In this document: in pieces, positions 1-8,530 of the stretch
How the letters are laid out: each line of letters opens with the position of its first letter
Numbering within the stretch: position 1 is the stretch's first letter
Assembly: GCA_964394085.1 (NCBI GenBank)
Contig: CAYMWF010000074.1
Coordinates: 1 to 23,376, forward strand
DNA from: CAYMWF01 sp964394085 [NCBI: uncultured Gemmatimonadota bacterium]
Lineage (GTDB): Bacteria > GCA-2686955 > CAYMWF01
Reading direction: 5' to 3'
DNA length: 23,376 bases
Translations under genes and position numbers: made by a program
Notes under the pieces: model-generated
What the model was told of the DNA's origin: nothing
Seen by the model: only the letters and a program-made list of their open reading frames with translations
The model's database searches: none

Positions 1-3000
1 TGGAAATCCTTCACGCAGGTGTCAAACTGGGTGAAGAGAACTGGTATCCGCGTTTTACATTCTGTTGCGGCCGCGGCGGAATAGCAACAGGAGGCACGAT
101 CCGGCTTCAATTGCCTGCAGAGCTCGTCGATACCTCGAAGCTGGTTGATGCACTTAAAAACGGCTTCCTGACCGTGTCGACCGACCAGGAAAACGTTGTT
201 CTCGATGCAACCGACTATTTGGTTGATGGTGCATGGTGGATCGACGTTTCGGTGTCGAATGCCAGGTTGAAAACCGGTTCCCTCATCATAATCAATTTCG
301 ATCGGCGTATACCTCCAACAAATTCGGGCTGGTATCGCGTCGGTTTTCTTGTGGATGCGGACGGGGACGATGTATTCCAGTCGATTCAAAAGGTGCCGCC
401 GATAATCGTCACTCCCAATATGATCATCAAATGTCCCCGACTGCTTCAAGCCGGGAAGCCGTTCGACGTAAAAGTGAGGGTGCAGACCGGTCCGATCAGG
501 GATGCATACGAGGGCAACCTGCTTTTCACCTGCACGGACTATGATGCGGTTCTGCCGTCACCTTACCGGTTCGAAAAAGCGGAGAACGGTGTTCATCTAT
601 TCGGAAACTCCCTGACATTGCTGACACCCGGTTACCATGTGTTGACAGTGTTCGACATTGAGAATCCCGCTTTGCAGGGTGAGGTGGTGGTGGCCTGTCG
701 TGAGAAGGAAATGGGTTACGGCTTGTACTTCGGAGAAACACACGATCATACATCCTTCACCGACGGTCGAGGGCTTCCGATCGATTATTTCTTAAACGCC
801 CGAGATCAGAAACATCTCGATTTCGCGATATTAACCGATCACGATTATCTCCTCGACGAAGATGAATGGGCACATCTTATCGAACTCGCGGATAACATGA
901 ACGAACCGGGAGATTTTGTTACTCTTCACGCTTACGAATGGTCGTCTAAATTCGGTGACAAGAATGTCTATTTCCGGGGTGACGACCCGATCCTGCTCCG
1001 AAGAAACGAACCCGGGTCAGATCATCCACTGGATCTGTACGATAGTTTCCGCGGCAAAGAAGTGCTGATGATTCCTCATCATCCTTTAAGTGCTTTCCGG
1101 CCGACCGACTGGCGTTTTCACGATCCTTCCCTTGTCAGAATAGTGGAAGTGTACTCCCTCCACGGGCGTTCAGAATCTTATGCCTGTAAAAATCCGATCA
1201 CACCCAACACACCGCCGAACCAGAAATATACCACGGATGAATCGGTCATTAATGTAAGAGACAGGTCGCTGCAGGATGCTCTGGCACTCGGATTGAGAGT
1301 CGGAATCATTGGTGGTGGTGACTCACACAGCGGGTTGCCCGCCACTCTGGGCATCGCGGCCGTATACGCGGAAGCTCAAACCAGGGAAGCGATCTTCGAT
1401 GCACTGTATGCGCGCCGTTGTTACGGGACGACTCACGCTCACATGGTTCTCGATTTCAGTGTGGACGGCCACATGATGGGCGAAGAATACGTGACTGCTG
1501 ACGACCCTCTGATCGAAGTGACCGTAATCGGTACCGGACCGATCGCTTTGATCGAGATAATCAGAAATAACGAGGTGGTGCTCAGGCATGAATGCAGCGA
1601 AGCCCAGGCGTCGGTAACATTCAGGGATGTCAAGCCACGTGGCGGTTCAACATTTTATTATGCGAGGGTAACTCAGCAGGATGGTGAAATGGCTTGGTCG
1701 AGCCCCGTCTGGGTGGATCATCCCCGCCCCGACCTGAAAGCCGTAGATAATTCGCTGAAAATTCAACAACTAACGTCCTCATCGATGAAATGTTACGGAA
1801 AAATATTCAATAATGGAGCCGGGAAGGCCGGGAATTCCCGTGTAACTCTCCACGATTCGTTCCAAGGTGGGCCGGAACGAGAGGTTTCCTCGGCTCTCCT
1901 GTCGTCGATTGCAGGAGGGGATTCAGCATCCTTCCAGCTTAACTGGAATACCTACGGGGAGGCAGGGGAGCATAAATACAGACTTGTCGTTGACAGCGGG
2001 AATACGGTCAGGGAAGCGAGCGAATGGAATAACAGCGCAGCCGTCGAGTACGTGGTCACATCCCGGACGATCCTGGATGAGGTTGTAGGGGAAAGGGGTG
2101 AAGGGGGAACCTGGTACGAATGGAAGAAATTCGATTTCAGTTCCGAGGAGGAATGGGTCCGGATCGACATCGACGCTTCGGCGGAATTCAGCGGGGTTCG
2201 AGGGAAAAGCCCCGCAATACTGGATGACGATCTGGTATTCGCCCTTGATGGCGTGGGTTATCGGTTTTCGGAACAATTCACCTGGGATGGCGGGTATCTC
2301 AGGGGACGATCTAAAAGGGTGAGTGTCGCCAAGCTTCTTAAAAAAGGAACCCATGTTCTTTCTTTCAAGGCCGACCGGAAGCCTTTTCTTGAAAGGGTCA
2401 GGATAACCGGCACCGGCAAGGGTTCCGCCCAGATGGAAACAACAGAACCGGATGATATCTTTCAGGGGTTCAAGGGAGACGAATTCCGCTGGCTTGATTT
2501 CACCATTGAAGACGGCGTTTCACTCTGGCGCCAGCCGGTTGATGACAACAGGATCGTCCTGAATATAATATGGAGTAAAGACTATGGTTCGACGAGTAAT
2601 TTCACCGAAACATACCGGTGGTACCGCGGTGAAATGCGTTTCGAAAACTGTCTTTATAATGTGATTCCCTGGCGGTTCCAGGAATCTTCAGATCATATTG
2701 TCGATAACGGCTCCGGCGTAGTCAGCTGGGTTTTCAAAACGAACAAACCGGGCGGAGTCGTGTGTATTATCGAGGCCGCGCCGGGCAAGAAACCATCCGT
2801 ACTTTTCGATATCCTCAACGGCGGCAGAAGGTTCCCTTCAAATGTTCATTTACATGGAGAAACCTTGCCGACCCTTCCTGCCAGGCTCGAACTCGCCGGT
2901 GATCGGATAGTATCATCGGATCCAGGTTTCGAATCGATTTCCACCCTGAAGGCTGCCGGCGCAAAAAACATGGCGCTGCACATGACCGCTTCCGCCCCGG

Positions 3001-3602
3001 GTTTTGATGAAACCCTCGACCTGCTTTATGCAGGATTGAGCAACCCGGAAACGAGGATTGAAAACCTGCTTCTCGCGATCAGGAGGAATCCCGACAACTC
3101 CCAGCTTCACTTTTCTCTGGGAAAACTTTACAAACAGCTGAAGAAATTCGAAAAGGCGGTCAAATCATTCGAATCGGCCCGTGAACTCGGTAAAGAGGAC
3201 GCGTATCTTTTTCTGAATCTGGGAGAGTGCAACCGCAAACTCGGAAGGGATTCAGAGGCGGAATGGTGCTTCCTGACCGCCCTTGAAAAAGACCATCTTC
3301 TTGTAAAAGGATATATAGAGCTGGGGAAAATGTACAAAGACTCCCTGAAGGATGAAAAGGCTTTGAAGTGTTTCGAGAATGCGGTGGCAATCCAGAGTTT
3401 CAATGCTGAGGGACAGTATTATCTTGGTGAGCTGTCGCTCCGTAGAGGACTCGCAGATGAAGCCGTTCGGGCGTGGCGGGAGTGCGTACGCCTCGATCCG
3501 TCCGGTCGTCACGGTAAGTCAGCAATGAAGGCACTGGATCAGCTGAGAAAAAAAGAAGTTCCGGATATTACCGTGAACGGAACCGCCGAGGCCGCAGGGT
3601 GA
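1..3602 (+). CDS. PHP/DUF3604-like protein with CARDB-like and TPR regions, 5' end cut
   Basis: The reading frame is open from the first complete codon (position 3) to the TGA at 3600-3602, about 1199 visible residues. The bases just before it are TG, so the true start may lie one base outside the window; the internal TTG at 111 would remove conserved-looking N-terminal sequence. Around 727-770 it reads FGETHDHTSFTDG, then a LTDHD motif near 835 and IPHHPL near 1075, followed by GGGDSHSG near 1310 and TTHAHM near 1430. These are metal-binding His/Asp motifs of the PHP/DUF3604 type. About 1730-2060 looks like a CARDB beta-sandwich ending in ASEWNNSA. About 3040-3540 holds TPR-like helix pairs (for example FSLGKLYKQLKKFEKAVKSF). 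The function is unknown; a hydrolase acting on a phosphoester or carbohydrate is a family-based guess. It overlaps the next small gene. Confidence 0.85.
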   Translation, partial: EILHAGVKLGEENWYPRFTFCCGRGGIATGGTIRLQLPAELVDTSKLVDALKNGFLTVSTDQENVVLDATDYLVDGAWWIDVSVSNARLKTGSLIIINFDRRIPPTNSGWYRVGFLVDADGDDVFQSIQKVPPIIVTPNMIIKCPRLLQAGKPFDVKVRVQTGPIRDAYEGNLLFTCTDYDAVLPSPYRFEKAENGVHLFGNSLTLLTPGYHVLTVFDIENPALQGEVVVACREKEMGYGLYFGETHDHTSFTDGRGLPIDYFLNARDQKHLDFAILTDHDYLLDEDEWAHLIELADNMNEPGDFVTLHAYEWSSKFGDKNVYFRGDDPILLRRNEPGSDHPLDLYDSFRGKEVLMIPHHPLSAFRPTDWRFHDPSLVRIVEVYSLHGRSESYACKNPITPNTPPNQKYTTDESVINVRDRSLQDALALGLRVGIIGGGDSHSGLPATLGIAAVYAEAQTREAIFDALYARRCYGTTHAHMVLDFSVDGHMMGEEYVTADDPLIEVTVIGTGPIALIEIIRNNEVVLRHECSEAQASVTFRDVKPRGGSTFYYARVTQQDGEMAWSSPVWVDHPRPDLKAVDNSLKIQQLTSSSMKCYGKIFNNGAGKAGNSRVTLHDSFQGGPEREVSSALLSSIAGGDSASFQLNWNTYGEAGEHKYRLVVDSGNTVREASEWNNSAAVEYVVTSRTILDEVVGERGEGGTWYEWKKFDFSSEEEWVRIDIDASAEFSGVRGKSPAILDDDLVFALDGVGYRFSEQFTWDGGYLRGRSKRVSVAKLLKKGTHVLSFKADRKPFLERVRITGTGKGSAQMETTEPDDIFQGFKGDEFRWLDFTIEDGVSLWRQPVDDNRIVLNIIWSKDYGSTSNFTETYRWYRGEMRFENCLYNVIPWRFQESSDHIVDNGSGVVSWVFKTNKPGGVVCIIEAAPGKKPSVLFDILNGGRRFPSNVHLHGETLPTLPARLELAGDRIVSSDPGFESISTLKAAGAKNMALHMTASAPGFDETLDLLYAGLSNPETRIENLLLAIRRNPDNSQLHFSLGKLYKQLKKFEKAVKSFESARELGKEDAYLFLNLGECNRKLGRDSEAEWCFLTALEKDHLLVKGYIELGKMYKDSLKDEKALKCFENAVAIQSFNAEGQYYLGELSLRRGLADEAVRAWRECVRLDPSGRHGKSAMKALDQLRKKEVPDITVNGTAEAAG

Positions 3603-3775
3603 AATCGAAGAACACGCCAAACGGGCGCGCGGATCAAAAAATTCTCGAGAGAACAATACGCAGATTATCTTCTTTTAAATGGTGGTTGCTCCCCCCACTG
3701 ATTCTTCTGGCCGCACTTCTTCTTTTTCTGCTCTGGTCGCAAGATCCCATGGTACCGTACCTTTATCCACGCTGA
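3599..3775 (+). CDS. Small DUF5989-like membrane protein
   Basis: A 58-codon gene begins with GTG at 3599, overlapping the stop of the upstream gene in the arrangement GTGA, which suggests translational coupling. The N-terminal third is basic (KSKNTPNGRADQK). It is followed by one strong membrane helix (WWLLPPLILLAALLLFLLW) and a short tail ending PMVPYLYPR. The order WWLLP, Leu-rich helix, then a short P-x-x-Y tail resembles the DUF5989 family as I remember it. Those small proteins often sit beside SxtJ-like proteins and carbamoyltransferases in glycan or natural-product clusters. Neither partner is visible here, but a glycan-export operon ends convergently only 12 bases away. The coding call rests on the overlap, the clean helix and the family resemblance. 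The function is unknown. Confidence 0.68.
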   Translation: MKSKNTPNGRADQKILERTIRRLSSFKWWLLPPLILLAALLLFLLWSQDPMVPYLYPR

Positions 3776-3787
3776 TACCCGATCGGG

Positions 3788-5521
3788 TTAAATATTGAAA
3801 TCTGAGTGATCCCAGCCGGGAACGAACCGGTTGAGCCAGAGGGCGGTGGAAAGCGCATGGTAGCGAGATCTGTCGAATACTCCGCGATTCGAATCCCCGG
3901 CACTGAAGTTCTTTCTCAGCTTTCCCAGTTTGCTGATCTCCGCGTCGGCCCACGGACGCAATTCGTCGGCCAGCCAGCCTGCGACGGGCACGACCAGCCC
4001 CATTTTGTCCGTCCGCTCGATGATGCTGTCCGGCACGATCCCCTTGGCAGCAAGCCTTAAAATGTGCTTGCCGGCATAATCGCGGATCTTGAGTCTTGCC
4101 GGCAGCCTGAAAGCGAATTCAAGGATCCGGTGGTCCAGAAAAGGACACCTGTTCTCCAGGCCGACAGCAGCGGCCGCCCTGTCATTCATGGTAAGGAGGG
4201 AGGGAAGTGTGAGATCGATATCACAGATACCCATTGAATCGACCAGGTTTTTCCCACGTGAGAACCTGTCTTCAACGAGTGCGATCAACCAGCCGGGAGG
4301 CTCGCCCCCGCCCCTGTGGAGCATCTGTGCATATCGTGTCGCGGGTTTGTCGAAGATCGATGGACTCCAGAAGAAACGCGCCATAGGCCTGTAAGAGGCA
4401 AGTTGAGGGACAGCTGCGAGGTCGTTTTCGATAGTCATAAAAAGGTATCTGACATAGCCCCCGAAAGCTTCATCCGCGCCCTGGCCGCCCAGAACCACCT
4501 TGACGAATTGCGCAGCCGACCGTGCAAGTAAGAATTCTGCGATGGAAGAAGGTGTGGCGATCGGTTGATCGAGGTGCCAGAGGATATCGCTGAAGGAATT
4601 TCTAAAGTCTGAAGGCTCCGGTGAGATTACATGCATCCGGCTGTCGATCCTGTCCGCCACTTCACGAGCGAAGTGGAGCTCATCGAATCTTTCACCCATG
4701 GGAAACCTGCAGGAAAAAACATGCTGCGGTCTCGCCAGGCATGCAATCAGTGATGAATCCAGGCCGCCGGAAAGGAAAAGGCCGACTTCGACATCACTCC
4801 TCATTCTCAATCTGACCGAATCTTCAATCAACTCCCTGAGACGTTTTACGAAGTAGGAATCCGGCTTGCCGGTATCCGGATCCTCCGATTCCAGCCGCCA
4901 GTATCTATTCTTGACTATTTTCTCGCCGTCGAAAACGAGGGTGGAACCGGGTTCAAGAGATTTGACACCTTTAAAGAGGGTTTCGTCATTCACGGAAGAC
5001 TCGAGAGAGAAGTACGATTCCGGAAAGACAGGCTCCGCTTCAATCTGAGTAAGGATGCTTTTGATTTCGGATGCGAACAGAAACCGTTCGCCTTTATGGT
5101 ACCAGTAAAGAGGTTTCTCGCCGATCCGATCACGTGTGAGAATGAGTCGACCGCCGTCCCAGATAGCAATGGCAAACATGCCGTTCAGCTTTTCGGGGAA
5201 AGTGTCGCCGTATTCCTCGTATGCGTGGATGATGGTTTCGGTATCAGTCCGCGTTTTGAAATCGTGGCGACTCTCTAAATCGTTCCTGAGTTCCTTGTAA
5301 TTGAAAATCAGGCCATTGAAGACGGCATGGATTGTGCCGTCCTCGTTCGACAACGGTTGGGCTCCCCCCTCGATGTCGATTACCGCAAGGCGCCGCATAC
5401 CCAGTTTGACCGGTTTTTTTTCATCTGTGAAGAATCCTTCGTCATCGGGACCCCTGTGTGCAAGGATCTCGACCATCGGTTCTATCGAACCCGAACCCCA
5501 GATACCGGCGATTCCGCACAT
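3788..5521 (-). CDS. asnB: Asparagine synthase (glutamine-hydrolysing), AsnB-like
   Basis: This 577-residue protein has the AsnB layout. The N-terminal glutaminase starts MCGIAGIWG, with Cys2 as the expected nucleophile, followed by HRGPDDEGFF (residues 22-31). The C-terminal synthetase carries the PP-loop SGGLDSS (251-257) and a LGGQGADEAFGGY motif. The family moves ammonia from glutamine to a beta-aspartyl-AMP; members in glycan clusters may amidate sugars or other acids instead of aspartate. The glutamine-site motif usually written NGEIYN is NGLIFN here (69-74), so the Glu that contacts glutamine is Leu. Arg43/44 and Asp93 of that site seem to be kept. It is the last gene of the minus-strand glycan operon, one base after the glycosyltransferase stop. 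The length is close to the family norm. Confidence 0.93.
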   Translation of the reverse strand: MCGIAGIWGSGSIEPMVEILAHRGPDDEGFFTDEKKPVKLGMRRLAVIDIEGGAQPLSNEDGTIHAVFNGLIFNYKELRNDLESRHDFKTRTDTETIIHAYEEYGDTFPEKLNGMFAIAIWDGGRLILTRDRIGEKPLYWYHKGERFLFASEIKSILTQIEAEPVFPESYFSLESSVNDETLFKGVKSLEPGSTLVFDGEKIVKNRYWRLESEDPDTGKPDSYFVKRLRELIEDSVRLRMRSDVEVGLFLSGGLDSSLIACLARPQHVFSCRFPMGERFDELHFAREVADRIDSRMHVISPEPSDFRNSFSDILWHLDQPIATPSSIAEFLLARSAAQFVKVVLGGQGADEAFGGYVRYLFMTIENDLAAVPQLASYRPMARFFWSPSIFDKPATRYAQMLHRGGGEPPGWLIALVEDRFSRGKNLVDSMGICDIDLTLPSLLTMNDRAAAAVGLENRCPFLDHRILEFAFRLPARLKIRDYAGKHILRLAAKGIVPDSIIERTDKMGLVVPVAGWLADELRPWADAEISKLGKLRKNFSAGDSNRGVFDRSRYHALSTALWLNRFVPGWDHSDFNI

Positions 5522-5522
5522 G

Positions 5523-6329
5523 TCACTCCACCTTTCTTTCCATGGCCGCAGATTGCGTGTCAGAAGCGGCGGAGCGCTTTGCCTTTTTTCGCCCGGTTCG
5601 GTTTATTCTGAATTCCAGAAAGGCGGCGGGGAGATCTCTCAGGGCGTCCAGTGAAAAAGCAAGGGGGCGTGAAATATTGGATTCCCCGGCGTGCCTTTCA
5701 TCGAATAGAACTGGAACCTGCAGAATATGATAACCTTTGCAGAACGCGGAGATGGTCACCAGGTGTTGAAAATGTCGGTAAGGTGTTTTGTAGTCGAGCA
5801 CATCTATGAAAATTTCGCGTTTCATTACGAGAAAACCGGATTTGATATCCTTCAGGTTCATGCCGAACAGCAAATTCAGCATGATGCTGAACCCCATGCT
5901 CAAAGCAAGGCGCAGACTGTTTGCCTTCGAATGTTCTTCCCGTTTCCCCTGTACTATGTCAACACCGCGAGCTTCTTTCTCTCGGAGCGTCTGGTACAGC
6001 CTTGGAAAATCCTCCGGCAGGTACTGTAGATCGGCGTCCGTCGTCAGGACATATCGCCCCCGTGCATGAGTGACGCCCGTTTTCCAGCCGCCCGGAATAC
6101 CTTTGTTCACTTCGTGCTTAATTCCCCTGGCATTATCCAGTTTTTCCTCCAGTTCGGAGATTTTCGACCATGTACCGTCCGTGGAACCATCATCGATGAG
6201 AATGATTTCCCAGTGGATGCCGGTGTCATGGAATGCGGCGTCGGTCCTCGACAGAAGGAGCTCCAGATTCTCTTCTTCGTTTCGGCAGGGTACAATGATA
6301 CTGAGATCTAATGTTGATCGATTCGCCAT
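5523..6329 (-). CDS. Family 2 glycosyltransferase (polyprenyl-phosphate sugar transferase-like)
   Basis: I place the start at the ATG 6327-6329 rather than farther upstream. It is preceded by an AGGTGGA ribosome site and gives MANRSTLDLSIIVPCRNEEE, the normal beginning of a GT-A fold. The resulting 268-residue protein has IDDGSTDGTW (residues 45-54), the metal-binding DAD (98-100) in TTDADLQYLPED, and KSGFLVMKREIF (163-174). No transmembrane helices follow, so it resembles the soluble DPM1-like branch that transfers a sugar from a nucleotide donor to a polyprenyl phosphate. The donor and acceptor cannot be told from sequence. It overlaps the end of the ABC ATPase gene by 22 bases and lies one base before asnB, so the three are probably co-translated. 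Confidence 0.9.
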   Translation of the reverse strand: MANRSTLDLSIIVPCRNEEENLELLLSRTDAAFHDTGIHWEIILIDDGSTDGTWSKISELEEKLDNARGIKHEVNKGIPGGWKTGVTHARGRYVLTTDADLQYLPEDFPRLYQTLREKEARGVDIVQGKREEHSKANSLRLALSMGFSIMLNLLFGMNLKDIKSGFLVMKREIFIDVLDYKTPYRHFQHLVTISAFCKGYHILQVPVLFDERHAGESNISRPLAFSLDALRDLPAAFLEFRINRTGRKKAKRSAASDTQSAAMERKVE

Positions 6330-7543
6330 TTCCACCTGTTTTCCAGTTGAATCGCTCCATCGAAGCGGGGTGATGTATCTGAGATCCTGAATGTGCGCGC
6401 CCTGTTCTTGACGGCGAGCGGTCTGGGAACCCGGGAGGAGTGATCGTGGCACCACACCGACAGGTAATATCTTCCCGCTGCAAGATTAGTCGATTCGATC
6501 GTACAGGAGATAGAACCGGATACCCCCGACTCGAAGCTTGGAAGCCGGATCGGGGCTTCCCGCCAGAAATGGTTGAATCCGCTGATATAAACACCATCTT
6601 CCCTGAAAATTCCAATTCCGAAAACAGGGTGGTTTACTGTTTCGCTAATTCTGAAACCGATCTCGACCTCGACGAACTCTTTGCGGCCGAACCTCTCTAC
6701 CGGAGCTCCCCCGGCATCGAGTATCCGCACCGAATACAATTCAACGGCGGTTGAACCGCCGCCTGTGCTATCTGTGACATCGGGATCCCGCTTCGACGAC
6801 TCACCTGCTTCATCCTCCGGAAAGAGCTTTGAAAGAAATCGATCAACCGCTGTGGAAGGATCTCCGAAGAAAACAGACTTTCCTTTTTCCAGAACAAGAA
6901 TTTTCGTTGTAAAATGTCTCACCAGGTCGAGATCATGAGAAGCGATAGCCATCGTAACACCATTTTTTTTGAATTCATTCAGCAGTTGAAAACACTTCGT
7001 TTTGAAGTATTCATCACCCACGGCCAGGGTTTCATCGATAAGGAGCAGATCCGGCCTGGTTACTGCCGCGATAGAGAATCCCAGCCTGAAAAGCATCCCC
7101 TGGGAATATGTTCTGACTGGCCTTTTGAAAAACTCACCAAGTTCTGAAAACTCCCCGATGAGCGCGATGTTTTTGTTTATATTCCGCGCAGTTGAGCCGT
7201 GCAGTACCGCACTGATCCGGGCGTTCTCTTCACCGGTGAGATCCTGATGGAAACCGGCTCCGAGTTGAAGCAATGTCGGTTCGAGGTCGCCGGAAGAAAA
7301 AGAACCCGCATCGGGGGACAGGACACCCGCCATAATGCGAAGAAGCGTTGATTTTCCCGCGCCGTTCTCGCCGATAATACCCAGAATCCCACCAGTTTCC
7401 AGGGAAAAATCGATCTGATCGAGAGCGGTGATGGTATCCGGTTTCCCCAGCCTTCCCCTGGAAAGGTTATAAATGAGCCTGTTCCTCGGACGATGGAAAA
7501 TATTGAATCTTTTGACCAGGTTTCGCGATTCCAGTCCGTTCAT
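6308..7543 (-). CDS. Wzt-like ABC transporter ATPase with C-terminal substrate-binding domain
   Basis: The N-terminal part is a complete ABC ATPase: Walker A GENGAGKST (58-66), a signature-type YSQGM (146-150), Walker B LLLIDE (166-171) and the H-loop SHD (202-204). After a linker near 240-265 comes a beta-rich region of about 140 residues, ending ...LAVKNRARTFRI. In known Wzt proteins such a C-terminal beta-sandwich binds the modified end of the glycan to be exported. With the adjacent permease it should form an inner-membrane exporter for an O-antigen-like or capsule polysaccharide. The ATG overlaps the permease stop by four bases (ATGA on the minus strand). Glycan specificity cannot be predicted from the sequence, so no gene symbol is given. 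Confidence 0.92.
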   Translation of the reverse strand: MNGLESRNLVKRFNIFHRPRNRLIYNLSRGRLGKPDTITALDQIDFSLETGGILGIIGENGAGKSTLLRIMAGVLSPDAGSFSSGDLEPTLLQLGAGFHQDLTGEENARISAVLHGSTARNINKNIALIGEFSELGEFFKRPVRTYSQGMLFRLGFSIAAVTRPDLLLIDETLAVGDEYFKTKCFQLLNEFKKNGVTMAIASHDLDLVRHFTTKILVLEKGKSVFFGDPSTAVDRFLSKLFPEDEAGESSKRDPDVTDSTGGGSTAVELYSVRILDAGGAPVERFGRKEFVEVEIGFRISETVNHPVFGIGIFREDGVYISGFNHFWREAPIRLPSFESGVSGSISCTIESTNLAAGRYYLSVWCHDHSSRVPRPLAVKNRARTFRISDTSPRFDGAIQLENRWKWRIDQH

Positions 7544-8340
7544 AAGAGTTCCGGGAACCTCCTGTAGTGACGTGCGAATGCATATAGGCCGACGCCCAGT
7601 GCGCAGAACGACGCGGCAGCCGAGTATAAAAGGCCGCCCGAGGGAAACGGGGTTCCAAGGAAGACGCTCCTGTATCCTTCTATGATATAAGTGAGTGGAT
7701 TAATTGTAATTATCACTCTTGCGAATTGCGGGACGTGGTTCGCCTCGACGATCTCGGAAGGATAAAAAATCGGAGAGGCATACATCCAGATCAGGAGTAT
7801 CGCTCCCATAAGATGCGACATGTCTCTGAAGAAATTATGAATCACGGCCGCCGACACGCCGATTCCGAGTGAAAGTGAAATAAGCAGTACGAACAAACTC
7901 AATAAAACAGTTATCTCCGCGATTCCCGCAATAAAAAAAATTTTAGACGCCAGCAGCACTATCGTAAGGACAAAAAGTCCGGCAACATGATTCACGAGGC
8001 TTGACAGAACCATTGTGAGCGGCAGTATGAACGAGGGAAAGCGCACCGTTTTAACAAGCTCCCTGTTGTCGGTGAAAACGGTAGTGCATCGCAGTACCGC
8101 CTCCTGCAGCATGAACCATGGCAGGATTCCTGCCAGAAGGTAATTAAGAAAATCTGTTCCGCTGCCGTCCGGCTCGAACCGGACTTCGAGCAGTACGCCG
8201 AAAACCAGTGTAAATACAGCTATATAGAGTAGCGGATTGACGATCGACCAGAAGAACCCGATCAGAGAGCCTGTGTACCGCGCCTTCAGATCCCGCTTCA
8301 GGAGCATCAGCAGGATTTCCTGGAAGTTATTTGCTTTCAT
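7540..8340 (-). CDS. ABC-2 type permease, Wzm-like polysaccharide exporter
   Basis: This is a 266-residue integral membrane protein with about six hydrophobic segments. It starts with a short cytoplasmic stretch, FQEILLMLLKRDLKARY, followed by the typical GFFWSIVNPLLYIAVFTLVFG helix. Later motifs such as YASPIFYPSEIV and INPLTYIIEGYRSVFLG are the usual ABC-2 permease signatures of the TagG/Wzm/KpsM group. It would form the membrane channel for the ATPase encoded immediately downstream with a four-base overlap. It is the first gene of the minus-strand operon, and its promoter should lie in 8341-8450. No convincing Shine-Dalgarno site precedes the ATG, since the upstream bases are CTGATCCGCC. 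Confidence 0.92.
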   Translation of the reverse strand: MKANNFQEILLMLLKRDLKARYTGSLIGFFWSIVNPLLYIAVFTLVFGVLLEVRFEPDGSGTDFLNYLLAGILPWFMLQEAVLRCTTVFTDNRELVKTVRFPSFILPLTMVLSSLVNHVAGLFVLTIVLLASKIFFIAGIAEITVLLSLFVLLISLSLGIGVSAAVIHNFFRDMSHLMGAILLIWMYASPIFYPSEIVEANHVPQFARVIITINPLTYIIEGYRSVFLGTPFPSGGLLYSAAASFCALGVGLYAFARHYRRFPELL

Positions 8341-8378
8341 GGCGGATCAGTGAGTAGTCCCATTTCGCATTTTTCGGA

Positions 8379-8400
8379 TCGATATCGAGCTCGATATCGA
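8379..8400. repeat. 22-bp perfect palindrome
   Basis: The stretch TCGATATCGA-GC-TCGATATCGA reads identically on both strands. Each ten-base half is itself self-complementary, so it is a direct repeat of a palindrome. It lies about 40 bases upstream of the permease start and about 50 bases before the forward -35 box at 8452, between two divergent genes. It could be an operator for a dimeric or tetrameric regulator, or it could form a cruciform. The sequence is seen directly; the role is inference. No T-run follows on either side, so it does not look like a terminator. Confidence 0.7.
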
Positions 8401-8451
8401 ATAACATCTTATAATGGAAGAATGTACGCGGGATCGCAAGGAGGAAATGCC

Positions 8452-8480
8452 TTGACAATCCAGCATACTGCATCTAGACT
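8452..8480 (+). promoter_or_regulatory. Sigma70-like promoter for the SUMF1-domain gene
   Basis: A perfect -35 box TTGACA (8452-8457) is separated by exactly 17 bases from a -10 box TAGACT (8475-8480, four of six consensus bases). Transcription would start near 8486-8488, right at the foot of the stem-loop at 8484-8508. The leader before the ATG at 8531 would be about 45 bases. Confidence 0.6.
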
Positions 8481-8483
8481 CCA

Positions 8484-8508
8484 GGCGGGTGTTCCTCCGG
8501 AACCCGCC
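8484..8508 (+). other. Stem-loop at the predicted mRNA 5' end
   Basis: GGCGG (8484-8488) pairs with CCGCC (8504-8508), and GTTCC (8491-8495) pairs with GGAAC (8499-8503) around a TCC loop, with a two-base bulge (GT). An alternative pairing joins GGCGGGT with ACCCGCC. It begins where transcription from the upstream promoter should start and ends about 22 bases before the ATG. It may protect the mRNA or attenuate transcription, but it is not followed by a U-run, so a simple terminator is unlikely. Confidence 0.5.
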
Positions 8509-8530
8509 ATCATTTTGAAAGGCGAAAACG

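Noticed and set aside
111-116. TTG at 111 as the start of the large DUF3604-like gene
   Set aside because: The frame stays open to the window edge and encodes plausible domain sequence (GIATGGTIRLQLP); the real start is at or before position 1.
3788-5521. AsnB as the missing lasso cyclase of the peptide locus
   Set aside because: It has an N-terminal Cys2 glutaminase, lies 11 kb away on the other strand and is coupled to a glycan operon.
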